The notes under the pieces were generated by a model that searched no databases, was not told where the DNA came from, and saw only the letters and a list, made by a program, of their open reading frames with translations. Below are positions 15,842-24,806 of a stretch of DNA of 64,000 nucleotides, one piece after another (the first letter of the stretch is position 1; the number at the start of each line of letters is the position of its first letter). Position numbers and translations under genes: made by a program. Source of the stretch: Syntrophobacterales bacterium (GTDB lineage: Bacteria; Desulfobacterota; Syntrophobacteria; Syntrophobacterales; Thermodesulforhabdaceae); assembly GCA_026417655.1 (NCBI GenBank), contig JAOACS010000021.1, forward strand, positions 208,309-272,308. The letters run 5' to 3'.

Positions 15842-17872
15842 ATGGCAAGAAACAATCAAAAAACTTTAGAAGAGATAATTTCTGAAGAATCCGGTCACGG
15901 TCGTTCTCTAGCCGGCTGGTCTTACTGGTTGGTATCAATAATTGGAATTCTATGGTGTCTTTTTCAACTATCGATCGCAAGTTGGTTGATTTTAGATACA
16001 ACCTACACACGAGCTATCCATCTTGCCTGTGCTATCTCAATGGTATTTCTAAGTTACCCCATGCTTAAAAAGTCGCAGGGAAGATTAGGTTTTCTTGGCT
16101 CCAAGACCTCAGTTCCCTGGATAGATTGGATGTTCGCAGTCCTTGCTGCCTTTTCAGCTCTCTATATTGTTCTGGATTATGAAGGAATTACCCGCCGATA
16201 CGGAGCTCCCCTTACAAGAGATGTAGTTGTGGGCCTTATGTTGATAATCTTTCTTCTCGAAGCTTCTCGTAGGGTTGTAGGTCCTACCCTCTCCTTGATC
16301 GCAGGACTTTTCATCGCTTATGCCTTCCTGGGGCCCTATATGCCGGAAGCAATCTCCTTTAGAGGAGTTTCTGTTAACCGCTTCATTGGACAAATGACAA
16401 TGTCCACGGAGGGGATTTACGGCATTCCACTCCATGTTTCTGCAACAATGGTTTTTTTCTTCGTCCTTTTTGGAGCGATGTTAGAAAAGGCTGGAGCTGG
16501 AAAGTTCTTCATCCAACTAGCCCTAAGCCTTTTGGGTAGCTTCAGAGGAGGACCTGCAAAGGCTGCCATTATTTCTAGTCTTCTCACTGGTATGGTTTCA
16601 GGCTCAAGTGTTGCCAACGTTGTCACCACAGGAACTTTTACTATTCCACTTATGAAAAGAGTTGGTTACAAACCAGAAAAAGCTGCTGCCATAGAGGTTG
16701 CAGCTAGCGTAGATGGGCAGATTGCTCCTCCCGTAATGGGAGCTGCCGCCTTTATAATAGCCGAATATGTCAACGTTCCTTACATAGATGTAATAAAAGC
16801 TGCGGCCATACCAGCCTTCGCATCCTATGCAGCTCTCTTTTATATCGTCCATTTGGAGGCGGTCAAACTTAATCTTAAAGGGCTTCCTAAACAAGAGCTT
16901 CCCTCCTTTACAAAGACCCTAAAGGAAGGATTTCATTTTCTTATTCCCATATTCGCTCTGGTGTATGAATTGGTAGTTGTTCGCCATTCTCCAGAGCTTG
17001 CGGCTTTCCATGCGATTATCATAATTGGGTTAATCATTCTTCTCCAAAAACCTCTTCGGGCATTAAAAATGGGAAACCCATTACTTCCTTCCCTCAAGGA
17101 AGGTATAAAAGATCTCTTCTCCTCTCTTTCAACGGGAGCTCGTAACATGATGAATGTCGCCATGGCAACGGCTACAGCAGGGATTATTGTTGGAGTAGTA
17201 TCCCTAGGACTTGGTGGATTGGTAAACCAAATTGTCGAAACCCTTTCGGGAGGAAATATTTATCTACTACTTATAATTACTGCTATAGCAAGTCTCATTA
17301 TTGGAATGGGACTTCCTACTACGGCAACTTACATTGTTATGGCTTCACTTACCGCTCCAGCCATTGTGGAAGTCGGAGAAAACTATGGATTTACCGTTCC
17401 AATTATGGCTGCCCACCTTTTCTGCTTCTTCTTTGGAATTCTCGCCGACGATACCCCTCCCGTGGGGCTCGCATCCTTTGCAGCCTCTGCTATAGCTAGA
17501 TCCGATCCAATCCGAACAGGTATCCAGGCCTTTACGTATGATATTCGAACGGCCGTCTTGCCATTTATGTTTATCTTCAACCATGAACTTATCCTACATA
17601 ACGTTAACGATTGGTTCCAGGGGATATTGATCTTTATTATGGCCTGCATAGGGAATTTTGCCTTCGCCTCAGCTACTCAAGGTATTGTACTTGTAAAAAA
17701 TCGATTTTATGAGATTCCTCTTCTTCTTGGTACGACATTATGTATGATGCGTCCAGAGGCGATAGCTACCGTGATTGGTATACCCTACGAATTAAGGTAT
17801 ACCTCCTATCTCATAGGGCTTGCCCTTTTTGGACTGGTGATCGGTCTTCAAAAACTAAGAAAAGGTCGTTAA
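15842..17872 (+). CDS. TRAP transporter fused permease (DctQM-type)
   Basis: The 676-residue membrane protein is a fused TRAP permease. An N-terminal section with about four helices (roughly 20-180, small-subunit-like plus extra) is followed by a DctM-type large subunit. Diagnostic stretches are GMVSGSSVANVVTTGTFTIP, AAASVDGQIAPPVMGAAAF-like residues near 285-305 and IIGMGLPTTATYIVMAS. Such fused permeases usually work with a TAXI-type periplasmic binding protein and use an ion gradient to import organic acids. No binding-protein gene is next to it: upstream is tRNA-Pro, and downstream lptD is convergent after 30 bases. AGAGGGA precedes the ATG. The substrate cannot be read from the sequence. 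Confidence 0.9.
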   Translation: MARNNQKTLEEIISEESGHGRSLAGWSYWLVSIIGILWCLFQLSIASWLILDTTYTRAIHLACAISMVFLSYPMLKKSQGRLGFLGSKTSVPWIDWMFAVLAAFSALYIVLDYEGITRRYGAPLTRDVVVGLMLIIFLLEASRRVVGPTLSLIAGLFIAYAFLGPYMPEAISFRGVSVNRFIGQMTMSTEGIYGIPLHVSATMVFFFVLFGAMLEKAGAGKFFIQLALSLLGSFRGGPAKAAIISSLLTGMVSGSSVANVVTTGTFTIPLMKRVGYKPEKAAAIEVAASVDGQIAPPVMGAAAFIIAEYVNVPYIDVIKAAAIPAFASYAALFYIVHLEAVKLNLKGLPKQELPSFTKTLKEGFHFLIPIFALVYELVVVRHSPELAAFHAIIIIGLIILLQKPLRALKMGNPLLPSLKEGIKDLFSSLSTGARNMMNVAMATATAGIIVGVVSLGLGGLVNQIVETLSGGNIYLLLIITAIASLIIGMGLPTTATYIVMASLTAPAIVEVGENYGFTVPIMAAHLFCFFFGILADDTPPVGLASFAASAIARSDPIRTGIQAFTYDIRTAVLPFMFIFNHELILHNVNDWFQGILIFIMACIGNFAFASATQGIVLVKNRFYEIPLLLGTTLCMMRPEAIATVIGIPYELRYTSYLIGLALFGLVIGLQKLRKGR

Positions 17873-17902
17873 GCAGGCGAAGAACCTTTGGGTTAATTGC
17901 CC

Positions 17903-20107
17903 CTATCTTATACCGATCTGCCCAAGTCCAACCAGGTTCACAGTGACGAAAAAGCGCCTATCCCCTCCTTCCCGCTCATAGGAAGCGGTAAGCGACCAGC
18001 AGCCATGTCTATATGTTAGGCTATAGCCCTGTTTAAACATATCCTGTTTCGCAAAGGAATAGTTATGGTAGGTCCCAAGGGAAAGCCATGGACGTAGATC
18101 CCAGTTTAAAGATCCAATTACCTCATCAACGCCAGAATTTTCCCTATAACGGTACTCAATCCCCAGAGTCTTACCTGTGAAAGTGCGGATGGAAAGGATG
18201 ATATCGTGTTGCCTCATCAAAAGATCCTTGGGAGATGTGGCTACAGAATAGGATAAATCCACATATTTGTGAGGTGCAAATTCTAAGTCTAAATAAATAT
18301 CGGAAAAACCATTACCTACCGTAGTTACACTCGGAAAGCCATTCTCAAAAAGTGGCACCCTCTGGTCTCCAATACGATAATACTGAAAAAGCCTAAGTCT
18401 TGCCCACTCTTCGTTCGATGCCTCTTTATTCGCCACAAGGGAGGATCGAACTCCATAGCGTATCCGATTTGTGTAGAATACACTTGATGATTCATCAAAG
18501 GATGGCACCTTTCCTTCCCCTACCTCTGGAGCATATTCATAACCGATTTCAGGACTAATACTATGGGAGATAGAAGATGTGCCCCAGAGGTTAAGATTAT
18601 ACTGTCTCTCCAACCTCATGTTAGCTTCAGTGCTAAAGATAGGAACTATTCTCCCTTCCAGCCCCTTCGGCGACCCCATCGAACCCCCATCTTCAAGATC
18701 GTAAAGAACACCTTGTAAAGCCATGGTCGTTTTTGTATTGATAAATGAAGAGACCTTCCACGGTAGAGTGAACTCGGGAGCTATATAGAGCTTTGTACCC
18801 TGCTCCCCTTCATCGCGCCAATATTGAGCTATAAAGGAGCGAAGCCCGTAATATAATGGTGTTCCCAATATGTAAGAAGATCCTACCGAGACCCCAAAGG
18901 ATGGAATCTCTTGAAGTGTAGAACTTTTCAAAGAGGGATTATTCTGATCCCAGTAATGTAGATCAAGGGAGACCTCAAGATCCTCCGATCTCCTAAAAAA
19001 GTAGGCATTGGACTCGCGAGCCATTTTGGTCCTATCCAAAAGAAGTCCCGTCCCAAGGAAAGATTTGAAGGCCTCGTTTGTATACTCAAAGGAGGGAGAT
19101 CCACGGGTAAATTCATTAAGGAAATCTCGATCACTTAGTATGTCAAGATTTATCCTAGCTTCTATATTTTCGGGGAGATTCATAAGGGCTCGCCCTCTTA
19201 CCCAAAACCTATCCCTTTCAGTCATCGCAAATCCATGGGATCTAACCCTCTCTTCATCACCAAGGTCTCTCATATAATTGGTAATAAAGATACCCTCCCC
19301 CCATTTGGCATCGTTCCATCTATATTCAACACCGCCCATGAATCCACGCTTCTGAAGAATCTCACCAAAGAAGGTAGCATCCTGACTCTGGCCTATAACC
19401 CAATAATATGGAATTTCCATAATGAAACCATTTAAATCGGAGAAGCCAATGACCGGCATTAAAATTCCACTCTGACGCTCAGCCTTCACTGGAACCATAA
19501 ACCACGGAATGAAAATCACAGGGACCGAACCAACCTGAAGAACAACATTTCGAGCTCTCGCTATACCATCAGGGGGAATATGAAGTCTTTTATAATTTAC
19601 AGACCAATCCGGAGATGGGAGAGTGCAGGTCGTAACAAACCCCCTTTCAAAGATATATTCATCGCCCTCAAGCTTATGAATATGTTCCGCTTCGACGTAG
19701 AAATGGTTCTTTGCAAAATACAATATGCCCTTTTCGATATAACCTGACTGTTTCTCAAGATTCCAGGTGACATTATCGCTTCTGATCCAATCCTCCCCAT
19801 AACTAATGAAAACATTACCTTTTAGTTTAACGATACTATCCCTTTTGTATAAGATAGCCCTATCCGCTTCAATCTTTCTATTGCCGGATTGAAGTATTAC
19901 TCGGCCCTCCGCCCTATAGGCCTCCTCCTCTCTAATATACTCTATCTTGTCCGCCGTTAAAGTCCAGGGTAGATCACCACCATATGAGAAGAGATCCTTA
20001 GAAAGGGGAACTTCGAAGAGGGTAAAAGCGAAGGCAACTGTTCTAAGTAGGAAAAATGAAGATAACCAAAAGACAATTGCTAGGTTTTTCACTGTCTTAC
20101 CCGCCAA
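17903..20107 (-). CDS. lptD: LPS-assembly protein LptD
   Basis: The 734-residue outer-membrane protein has a signal peptide (about 1-28), an N-terminal OstA/LptA-like beta-jellyroll domain (about 45-165, including LTADKIEYIREEEAYRAEGR) and a long C-terminal LptD beta-barrel. Family landmarks include VTTCTLPSPDWSV, VPVIFIPWFMVPVKAERQSG and, near the end, a Cys-Trp in a strand rich in aromatic residues. One Cys in each half could form the inter-domain disulfide known from LptD. It inserts LPS into the outer leaflet together with LptE, which is not seen here. The start is five bases after the folC stop, so both are probably co-transcribed. Confidence 0.93.
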   Translation of the reverse strand: MAGKTVKNLAIVFWLSSFFLLRTVAFAFTLFEVPLSKDLFSYGGDLPWTLTADKIEYIREEEAYRAEGRVILQSGNRKIEADRAILYKRDSIVKLKGNVFISYGEDWIRSDNVTWNLEKQSGYIEKGILYFAKNHFYVEAEHIHKLEGDEYIFERGFVTTCTLPSPDWSVNYKRLHIPPDGIARARNVVLQVGSVPVIFIPWFMVPVKAERQSGILMPVIGFSDLNGFIMEIPYYWVIGQSQDATFFGEILQKRGFMGGVEYRWNDAKWGEGIFITNYMRDLGDEERVRSHGFAMTERDRFWVRGRALMNLPENIEARINLDILSDRDFLNEFTRGSPSFEYTNEAFKSFLGTGLLLDRTKMARESNAYFFRRSEDLEVSLDLHYWDQNNPSLKSSTLQEIPSFGVSVGSSYILGTPLYYGLRSFIAQYWRDEGEQGTKLYIAPEFTLPWKVSSFINTKTTMALQGVLYDLEDGGSMGSPKGLEGRIVPIFSTEANMRLERQYNLNLWGTSSISHSISPEIGYEYAPEVGEGKVPSFDESSSVFYTNRIRYGVRSSLVANKEASNEEWARLRLFQYYRIGDQRVPLFENGFPSVTTVGNGFSDIYLDLEFAPHKYVDLSYSVATSPKDLLMRQHDIILSIRTFTGKTLGIEYRYRENSGVDEVIGSLNWDLRPWLSLGTYHNYSFAKQDMFKQGYSLTYRHGCWSLTASYEREGGDRRFFVTVNLVGLGQIGIR

Positions 20108-20112
20108 TGATA

Positions 20113-21450
20113 TTATTGGGAAAGACTGGTTATAGGATCGGCCACATCTCCAAAAATCTCCTTTACTTCACCGACAAAGTATAAAGAACCAGTGATACAG
20201 ATGAGATCGTTTGGCCCCGCCTCGGTCTTTACATATTCTATCGCTTGGACCACATCAGGAATGACGTAGCACCTAGATATATAGGAACGAGCCATTTTTC
20301 TTAAACTCTCGGGATCTGCAGCCCTTGAGTAACGGGGTTTAGTAAACACAACCGCCTCAGCCTGAGGAAGAAGTCTTCTAAGTATTCCTCGGATATCCTT
20401 ATCTCCCATAATACCTATGACAAGATAAAGCTTATCGTAAGTAAAGTTTGTCTTTAGGATGTTCTTAAGGCTCTCGGCTCCGTGAGGATTATGGGCACCA
20501 TCAAGGATAATAGTTGGATTTCTAGAGATGATTTCTGCCCTACCTGGCCACGAAGTCGTCTTTAGACCTTCACGAACACTATTTTCTCTCAAATCCAAAA
20601 GCCCCCTCTCCTCCAGCACTTCAAGAGCTGCTAGGGCTAACCCAGCATTTTCCCTCTGATGTTCCCCAAGAAGAGGCATAGGTAGATCTCTAAATCCCCT
20701 ATTTTTGCCCTGGTAATGAAAGGTTTGAGTCGAGCTCTTCTTAACAAAAAAGTCTCTCCCGAGAATTCTTAAAGGGGCTTTAAGGCGGTAGGCAGTAGTT
20801 TTTATTACACTTTGAGCTATGGGCTGTCTTACACCCGTAATGACTGGAACATTTTCCTTTATGATACCAGCCTTTTCACGAGCAATAGCGGCAAGGGAAG
20901 TTCCAAGAAATTCCTGATGATCAAACCCTACATTAGTAATGATGCTCACATGGGGAATGATCACATTGGTGCAATCTAATCGTCCTCCCATGCCGACCTC
21001 TATTACACCCCAATCAACGCTCTCTTGACGGAAGTAAAGAAAAGCCATAGCCGTGACAAATTCAAAAAAGGTAGGGGGCGACTCCGGTACTAATACGGAC
21101 TTTACCCTCTCGTAAAGTTCAACCACTCTATCGCGAGGTATTTCCTCCCAATTTATACGAAATCTTTCGGTAAAACGCAACAGATGAGGAGATGTGTAAC
21201 TACCGACCTTATAGTTATGAGCTTTGAGAATGGAGGAAATAATAGCAACAACAGAGCCCTTTCCGTTAGTGCCCCCTATGTGGATGTATCGAAGACCAAG
21301 ATGGGGATTACCAAGTCTGCCTAGAATCTCCTCTGTCCGATTCAGTCCAAATTTAATCCCGATTTTTTGAAGGAGATAAAGATTCCTAAGAACTTGAGCA
21401 TAAGAATCCAGCATGTTTTCATTCTCACCATCAAAACTAAGGTTTCCCAT
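20113..21450 (-). CDS. folC: Folylpolyglutamate/dihydrofolate synthase FolC
   Basis: At 445 residues this is typical FolC length. The Mur-ligase ATP loop is HIGGTNGKGSV (about 57-67). A dihydropteroate/folate-binding stretch near 77-90 reads KVGSYTSPHLLRF, and the conserved FDHQEFLG and ILDGAHNPHG motifs follow. It adds glutamate to folates or dihydropteroate in the cytosol. Polyglutamylated tetrahydrofolate is the one-carbon carrier that feeds the Wood-Ljungdahl methyl branch encoded elsewhere in this window. It heads a two-gene operon with lptD and diverges from the metallo-hydrolase gene across a 238-base gap. Confidence 0.95.
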   Translation of the reverse strand: MGNLSFDGENENMLDSYAQVLRNLYLLQKIGIKFGLNRTEEILGRLGNPHLGLRYIHIGGTNGKGSVVAIISSILKAHNYKVGSYTSPHLLRFTERFRINWEEIPRDRVVELYERVKSVLVPESPPTFFEFVTAMAFLYFRQESVDWGVIEVGMGGRLDCTNVIIPHVSIITNVGFDHQEFLGTSLAAIAREKAGIIKENVPVITGVRQPIAQSVIKTTAYRLKAPLRILGRDFFVKKSSTQTFHYQGKNRGFRDLPMPLLGEHQRENAGLALAALEVLEERGLLDLRENSVREGLKTTSWPGRAEIISRNPTIILDGAHNPHGAESLKNILKTNFTYDKLYLVIGIMGDKDIRGILRRLLPQAEAVVFTKPRYSRAADPESLRKMARSYISRCYVIPDVVQAIEYVKTEAGPNDLICITGSLYFVGEVKEIFGDVADPITSLSQ

Positions 21451-21577
21451 TACCTAACTCCGAGGTTTAATTCTATTCTACTTAAGATTCCCTTGTTACA
21501 TTGTCATAGCCTAAGGCAAAAAACAAGCTCGACGTTTAACAAGGAAGAACAGTCCACTTTTTTGTAGGTTTGATATT

Positions 21578-21605
21578 TTGCTTAAGGATCAAAGAATGGT
21601 ATAAA
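21578..21605 (+). promoter_or_regulatory. extended -10 promoter before the MBL hydrolase gene
   Basis: TGGTATAAA gives a TATAAA -10 box (21600-21605) with the extended TGn element directly before it. A weak TTGCTT -35 (21578-21583) lies 16 bases upstream. It would drive the rightward group starting at 21689. Confidence 0.4.
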
Positions 21606-21688
21606 GATCAAGACATAGTTTCACTTCAAATTTTTAGACCTTTAGGACATTTTAAAAATCAAGGCCAAAAAGAAAAAGGAGATAGTAG

Positions 21689-22321
21689 ATGATTGTAGAA
21701 CATCTCGTAGTAGGAATGCTTCAAACAAATTGTTATATTCTAAGGGAACCCCCATCAGTTGAAGCCATCGTTATAGATCCAGGAGGAGATGCGAAGCGTA
21801 TTTATAGCCTTCTTACAGCCCATGGACTTAAACTTAAAGGGATACTACTTACTCACGGTCACTTCGATCACCTTCTTGATGCGTGGAATCTCAAGAAACT
21901 AGCCGGGGGTGAAATCTATCTTCATTCCCTGGATGAACCTCTACTTTACAATAAAATGGTAGGTATCGGAGCCTTTCTTATGGGGAAGATGCCATCCTTA
22001 AACCCCTCAATCGATAAATATCTGAAGGATAGAGATATCATCTCTTTAGGTGGAACAGAAATCCATGTAATAGAAACACCGGGCCATACGCCTGGTCACG
22101 TCTCTTTCTACATTCCGTCGCAAAAGATCATATTCGTAGGTGATACCCTTTTCGATGGATCCATAGGCAGAACAGACTTTCCCGGTGGATCATACGAACA
22201 ACTAATCTCGTCGGTCAGAACTAAAATCTTTCCTCTAGGCGATGACACTACTGTTTACCCAGGCCATGGTCCTGTAACAACCGTGGGGAAAGAACGGAGA
22301 ACTAACCCCTTCTTCTTATAG
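21689..22321 (+). CDS. MBL-fold metallohydrolase (glyoxalase II-like)
   Basis: The 210-residue protein shows the metallo-beta-lactamase metal motifs in order: THGHFDHLLD (about 54-63), ETPGHTPGHVSFY (about 130-142), VGDTLFDGSIGRTDF with the bridging Asp, and the late YPGHGP. Length and order fit the single-domain YcbL/GloB-like hydroxyacylglutathione hydrolase group, which lacks the long C-terminal glutathione domain of classical GloB, so the true thioester substrate is uncertain. It is cytosolic. AAAAGGAGA precedes the ATG. The gene starts a rightward cluster reaching mdh. Confidence 0.88.
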   Translation: MIVEHLVVGMLQTNCYILREPPSVEAIVIDPGGDAKRIYSLLTAHGLKLKGILLTHGHFDHLLDAWNLKKLAGGEIYLHSLDEPLLYNKMVGIGAFLMGKMPSLNPSIDKYLKDRDIISLGGTEIHVIETPGHTPGHVSFYIPSQKIIFVGDTLFDGSIGRTDFPGGSYEQLISSVRTKIFPLGDDTTVYPGHGPVTTVGKERRTNPFFL

Positions 22322-22331
22322 GAGTGACACT

Positions 22332-22874
22332 ATGACAACAGTCAAACCTAATTGGTTTTTAAAGGTTCAAATTATTGTGATGTTACTTTCCTTAATGCTA
22401 AGTGGATGCTCCCAGAGTAGAGCCCTTTCGCCACCACCTCCCCCGCCCACAACAGGCTCCTTTTCATCTCCCCCAACAACTACTCCCACAACACCTGGTA
22501 GTGTTGGGACAGGACAAACGAGCACCCCAGTAACCACCTCTGCCTACCCCATCGCTCCGCTATTTTATGATTTTGAAGATATCCCAATCCCTCAAGAAAT
22601 GGACATGATAACGGACGAGTCTAGAGTCTTTATGGTAGGACAGTTTAAAAGCGGTGTATTAGTGTTTAAAGGACGAGTTGAGGCTAATTCGCTTGTAGAC
22701 TTTTTCCAGGCGGCTATGGTAAGGGAAAAATGGCAGTTCAAGAGTGGTTTTCGCTATAACCGATCAGTCCTTGTCTTCGAAAAGCCCCAAAAAACCTGTG
22801 TAGTCGTAGTTTATTCCCGTCTTATTTATACATACCTTGAAATCTATGTAGCACCAACTCAGGCTAGATTCTAG
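22332..22874 (+). CDS. Putative lipoprotein of unknown function
   Basis: This 180-residue protein has a lipoprotein signal: a hydrophobic stretch at about 9-24, then Leu-Ser-Gly-Cys (Cys26). A low-complexity Pro/Thr/Ser linker at about 30-75 looks like a periplasmic spacer. The C-terminal domain of about 100 residues is compact alpha/beta (includes DITDESRV-type acidic turns, a SLVDFFQAAMVREKWQF helix and a run of beta strands near the end). I recognise similar lipoproteins in Desulfobacterota but no defined function. It begins 10 bases after the MBL gene stop and precedes coaBC by 14, so it is in the same operon. Confidence 0.8.
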   Translation: MTTVKPNWFLKVQIIVMLLSLMLSGCSQSRALSPPPPPPTTGSFSSPPTTTPTTPGSVGTGQTSTPVTTSAYPIAPLFYDFEDIPIPQEMDMITDESRVFMVGQFKSGVLVFKGRVEANSLVDFFQAAMVREKWQFKSGFRYNRSVLVFEKPQKTCVVVVYSRLIYTYLEIYVAPTQARF

Positions 22875-22888
22875 AGGAGACATTTTCT

Positions 22889-24109
22889 ATGGCCATACCT
22901 GTCCTCAAAGGAAAAACACTACTTCTTGGCATAACGGGAAGTATTGCAGCCTATAAGGCTTTAGATCTCATAAGGAGACTTAAGGAAGAGGGGGTAGATG
23001 TTCATGTCGTTATGACGAAATCTGCTTGCCAATTTATCACTCCCCTTACTGTCCAAACCCTTTCTGAGAATGCTGTAGCGATAGATCTCTTTTCTTTAAG
23101 AGAAGAGGCAGACATTGGTCACATAAAATTGGCTAGGATGGCCGATTTAGTGGTCATTGCTCCTGCCACAGCAAACATTCTGGCTAAGGCGGCCTCCGGC
23201 ATAGCGGACGATTACTTGTCAACAATCCTCCTTGCTACGAGAGCTCCTGTCGTTATGTGTCCTGCCATGAATCCAGCAATGTACGAAAACCCGGCAACTC
23301 AAAAAAACATAGAAATCCTCAAAGGCAGAAATATATTGGTCGTAGAACCAGACTCTGGATCCATGGCCTGTGGGGAAGAAGGTCGAGGACGCTTTCCACC
23401 GATTGACCTTATTATCGAAGCTATATCAAAGAAACTTACACCACCTACCTGGAAAGATCTTAAGGTTCTCGTCTCTGCAGGCCCTACGAGAGAATTTTTC
23501 GATCCGGTTAGATTTATTTCCAACCCCTCTAGTGGTAAAATGGGATATGCTATAGCCAGAGCTGCCATCAGGCGCTCTGCTATGGTCCACCTGCTTACAG
23601 GTCCCGTAAGTATCCCACCCCCCTACGGGGTTACAATACACAATGTGACATCAGCCATGGAAATGTATAACCGAGCTATGGAGCTCGCTCCAGAAATGGA
23701 CATTATCATCATGGCGGCGGCTGTAGGTGACTATCGTCCTGAGAAGATCTCGACTAAAAAGGTAAAAAAGACAGAAAAGGCTCTTGCCATAACCCTAATT
23801 CCAAATCCCGATATAATAGCCGCGATAGGTAAGATTAAAAAACCACAGCAGATCACCGTGGGATTTGCCGCCGAAACCGATAATATATTGGAAAATGCCT
23901 CACAAAAGCTCATCCATAAAAATCTCGATCTTATTGTCGCAAACGATGTAACAAGACCGGATTCGGGTTTCTGCGTCGATACAAATCGGGTAAAAATTCT
24001 TCTAAGAGACGGAAGTATCCTAGAACTTCCCTGTCTTCCCAAGGAGGAAGTAGCAGAAAAACTTCTTGACGTCATAGAAGATCTAAGGCGAAGGCGAGAT
24101 GGAATCTAA
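22889..24109 (+). CDS. coaBC: Bifunctional phosphopantothenoylcysteine decarboxylase/synthase CoaBC
   Basis: At 406 residues it is full length. The N-terminal CoaC flavoprotein half has GITGSIAAYKALDLIRRL, the catalytic His in IGHIKLAR, the substrate motif PAMNPAMYENPA and the Cys of GSMACGEEGRGR. The C-terminal CoaB half begins near 190 with VLVSAGPTREFFDPVRFISN and carries the nucleotide-binding segments and KKVKK. Together they turn 4'-phosphopantothenate into 4'-phosphopantetheine for CoA synthesis, which the acetyl-CoA pathway here uses. An AGAGGAGA precedes the ATG. Its last 11 bases overlap the uracil-DNA glycosylase start. Confidence 0.96.
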   Translation: MAIPVLKGKTLLLGITGSIAAYKALDLIRRLKEEGVDVHVVMTKSACQFITPLTVQTLSENAVAIDLFSLREEADIGHIKLARMADLVVIAPATANILAKAASGIADDYLSTILLATRAPVVMCPAMNPAMYENPATQKNIEILKGRNILVVEPDSGSMACGEEGRGRFPPIDLIIEAISKKLTPPTWKDLKVLVSAGPTREFFDPVRFISNPSSGKMGYAIARAAIRRSAMVHLLTGPVSIPPPYGVTIHNVTSAMEMYNRAMELAPEMDIIIMAAAVGDYRPEKISTKKVKKTEKALAITLIPNPDIIAAIGKIKKPQQITVGFAAETDNILENASQKLIHKNLDLIVANDVTRPDSGFCVDTNRVKILLRDGSILELPCLPKEEVAEKLLDVIEDLRRRRDGI

Positions 24110-24803
24110 TAAAAAAACTCAGAACGTCTTAGTAAGGATTGAAGAGACCGTTAGGTGGCTAGAAACCCTATGTAAAAACTGGGAATTCTTCGGCGTAGAA
24201 ATGGTAAGTAGGACCATTACTCCTATTACCAATCAAGGAAAGAATCCCTCTGAGGAATTGGCTAAGCTAGGAAAAACCCTTGAAGGTTGCACACGTTGCC
24301 GGCTATCTGAAGGTCGCACTCACATTGTATTCGGTGATGGCAACCCGGATGCCCAGTTAGTATTTGTCGGAGAAGGCCCTGGTCACGAAGAGGATATCCA
24401 AGGACTTCCCTTTGTAGGACAGGCTGGGAGGCTTTTAACAAAAATGATCCACTCTATTGGGCTTTCCAGGAAGGAAGTTTACATCTGTAATGTAGTAAAG
24501 TGCCGTCCTCCACAGAATAGAACTCCTCTTACTGATGAGATCGCCACCTGTAGTCCCTTTCTACTTAGGCAACTGGAGATCATACAACCAAAGGTTATAT
24601 GCGCCCTTGGAGCCTGTGCCGTAGAAACTCTTCTAAAAACCAGGCAACCAATAAACAGAATTCGTAGAAAGCTTTTTAAATGGCAAAATATTTTTGTCGT
24701 TGCCACCTTCCATCCCGCATACCTCCTGAGAAATCCCATAGAAAAGAGAAAAGCCTGGGAGGATCTTTTAATCATAAAAAAACTTCTAATGGAGGGAACT
24801 TAG
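24099..24803 (+). CDS. Family 4 (Fe-S) uracil-DNA glycosylase
   Basis: The 234-residue protein has the type-4 UDG motifs VGEGPGHEEDIQGLPFVG (about 90-107), the substrate-pocket ICNVVKCRPPQNR and the late TFHPAYLLRN with the catalytic-loop His. Cys of CTRC (about 66-69) and two more Cys further on (in VVKCRPP and ATCSPF) fit the 4Fe-4S ligands of this family. It removes uracil from DNA, a repair need that grows with temperature-driven cytosine deamination. The first 60 residues are an extra low-complexity extension. The start overlaps coaBC by 11 bases. Confidence 0.92.
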   Translation: MESNKKTQNVLVRIEETVRWLETLCKNWEFFGVEMVSRTITPITNQGKNPSEELAKLGKTLEGCTRCRLSEGRTHIVFGDGNPDAQLVFVGEGPGHEEDIQGLPFVGQAGRLLTKMIHSIGLSRKEVYICNVVKCRPPQNRTPLTDEIATCSPFLLRQLEIIQPKVICALGACAVETLLKTRQPINRIRRKLFKWQNIFVVATFHPAYLLRNPIEKRKAWEDLLIIKKLLMEGT

Positions 24804-24806
24804 AAA

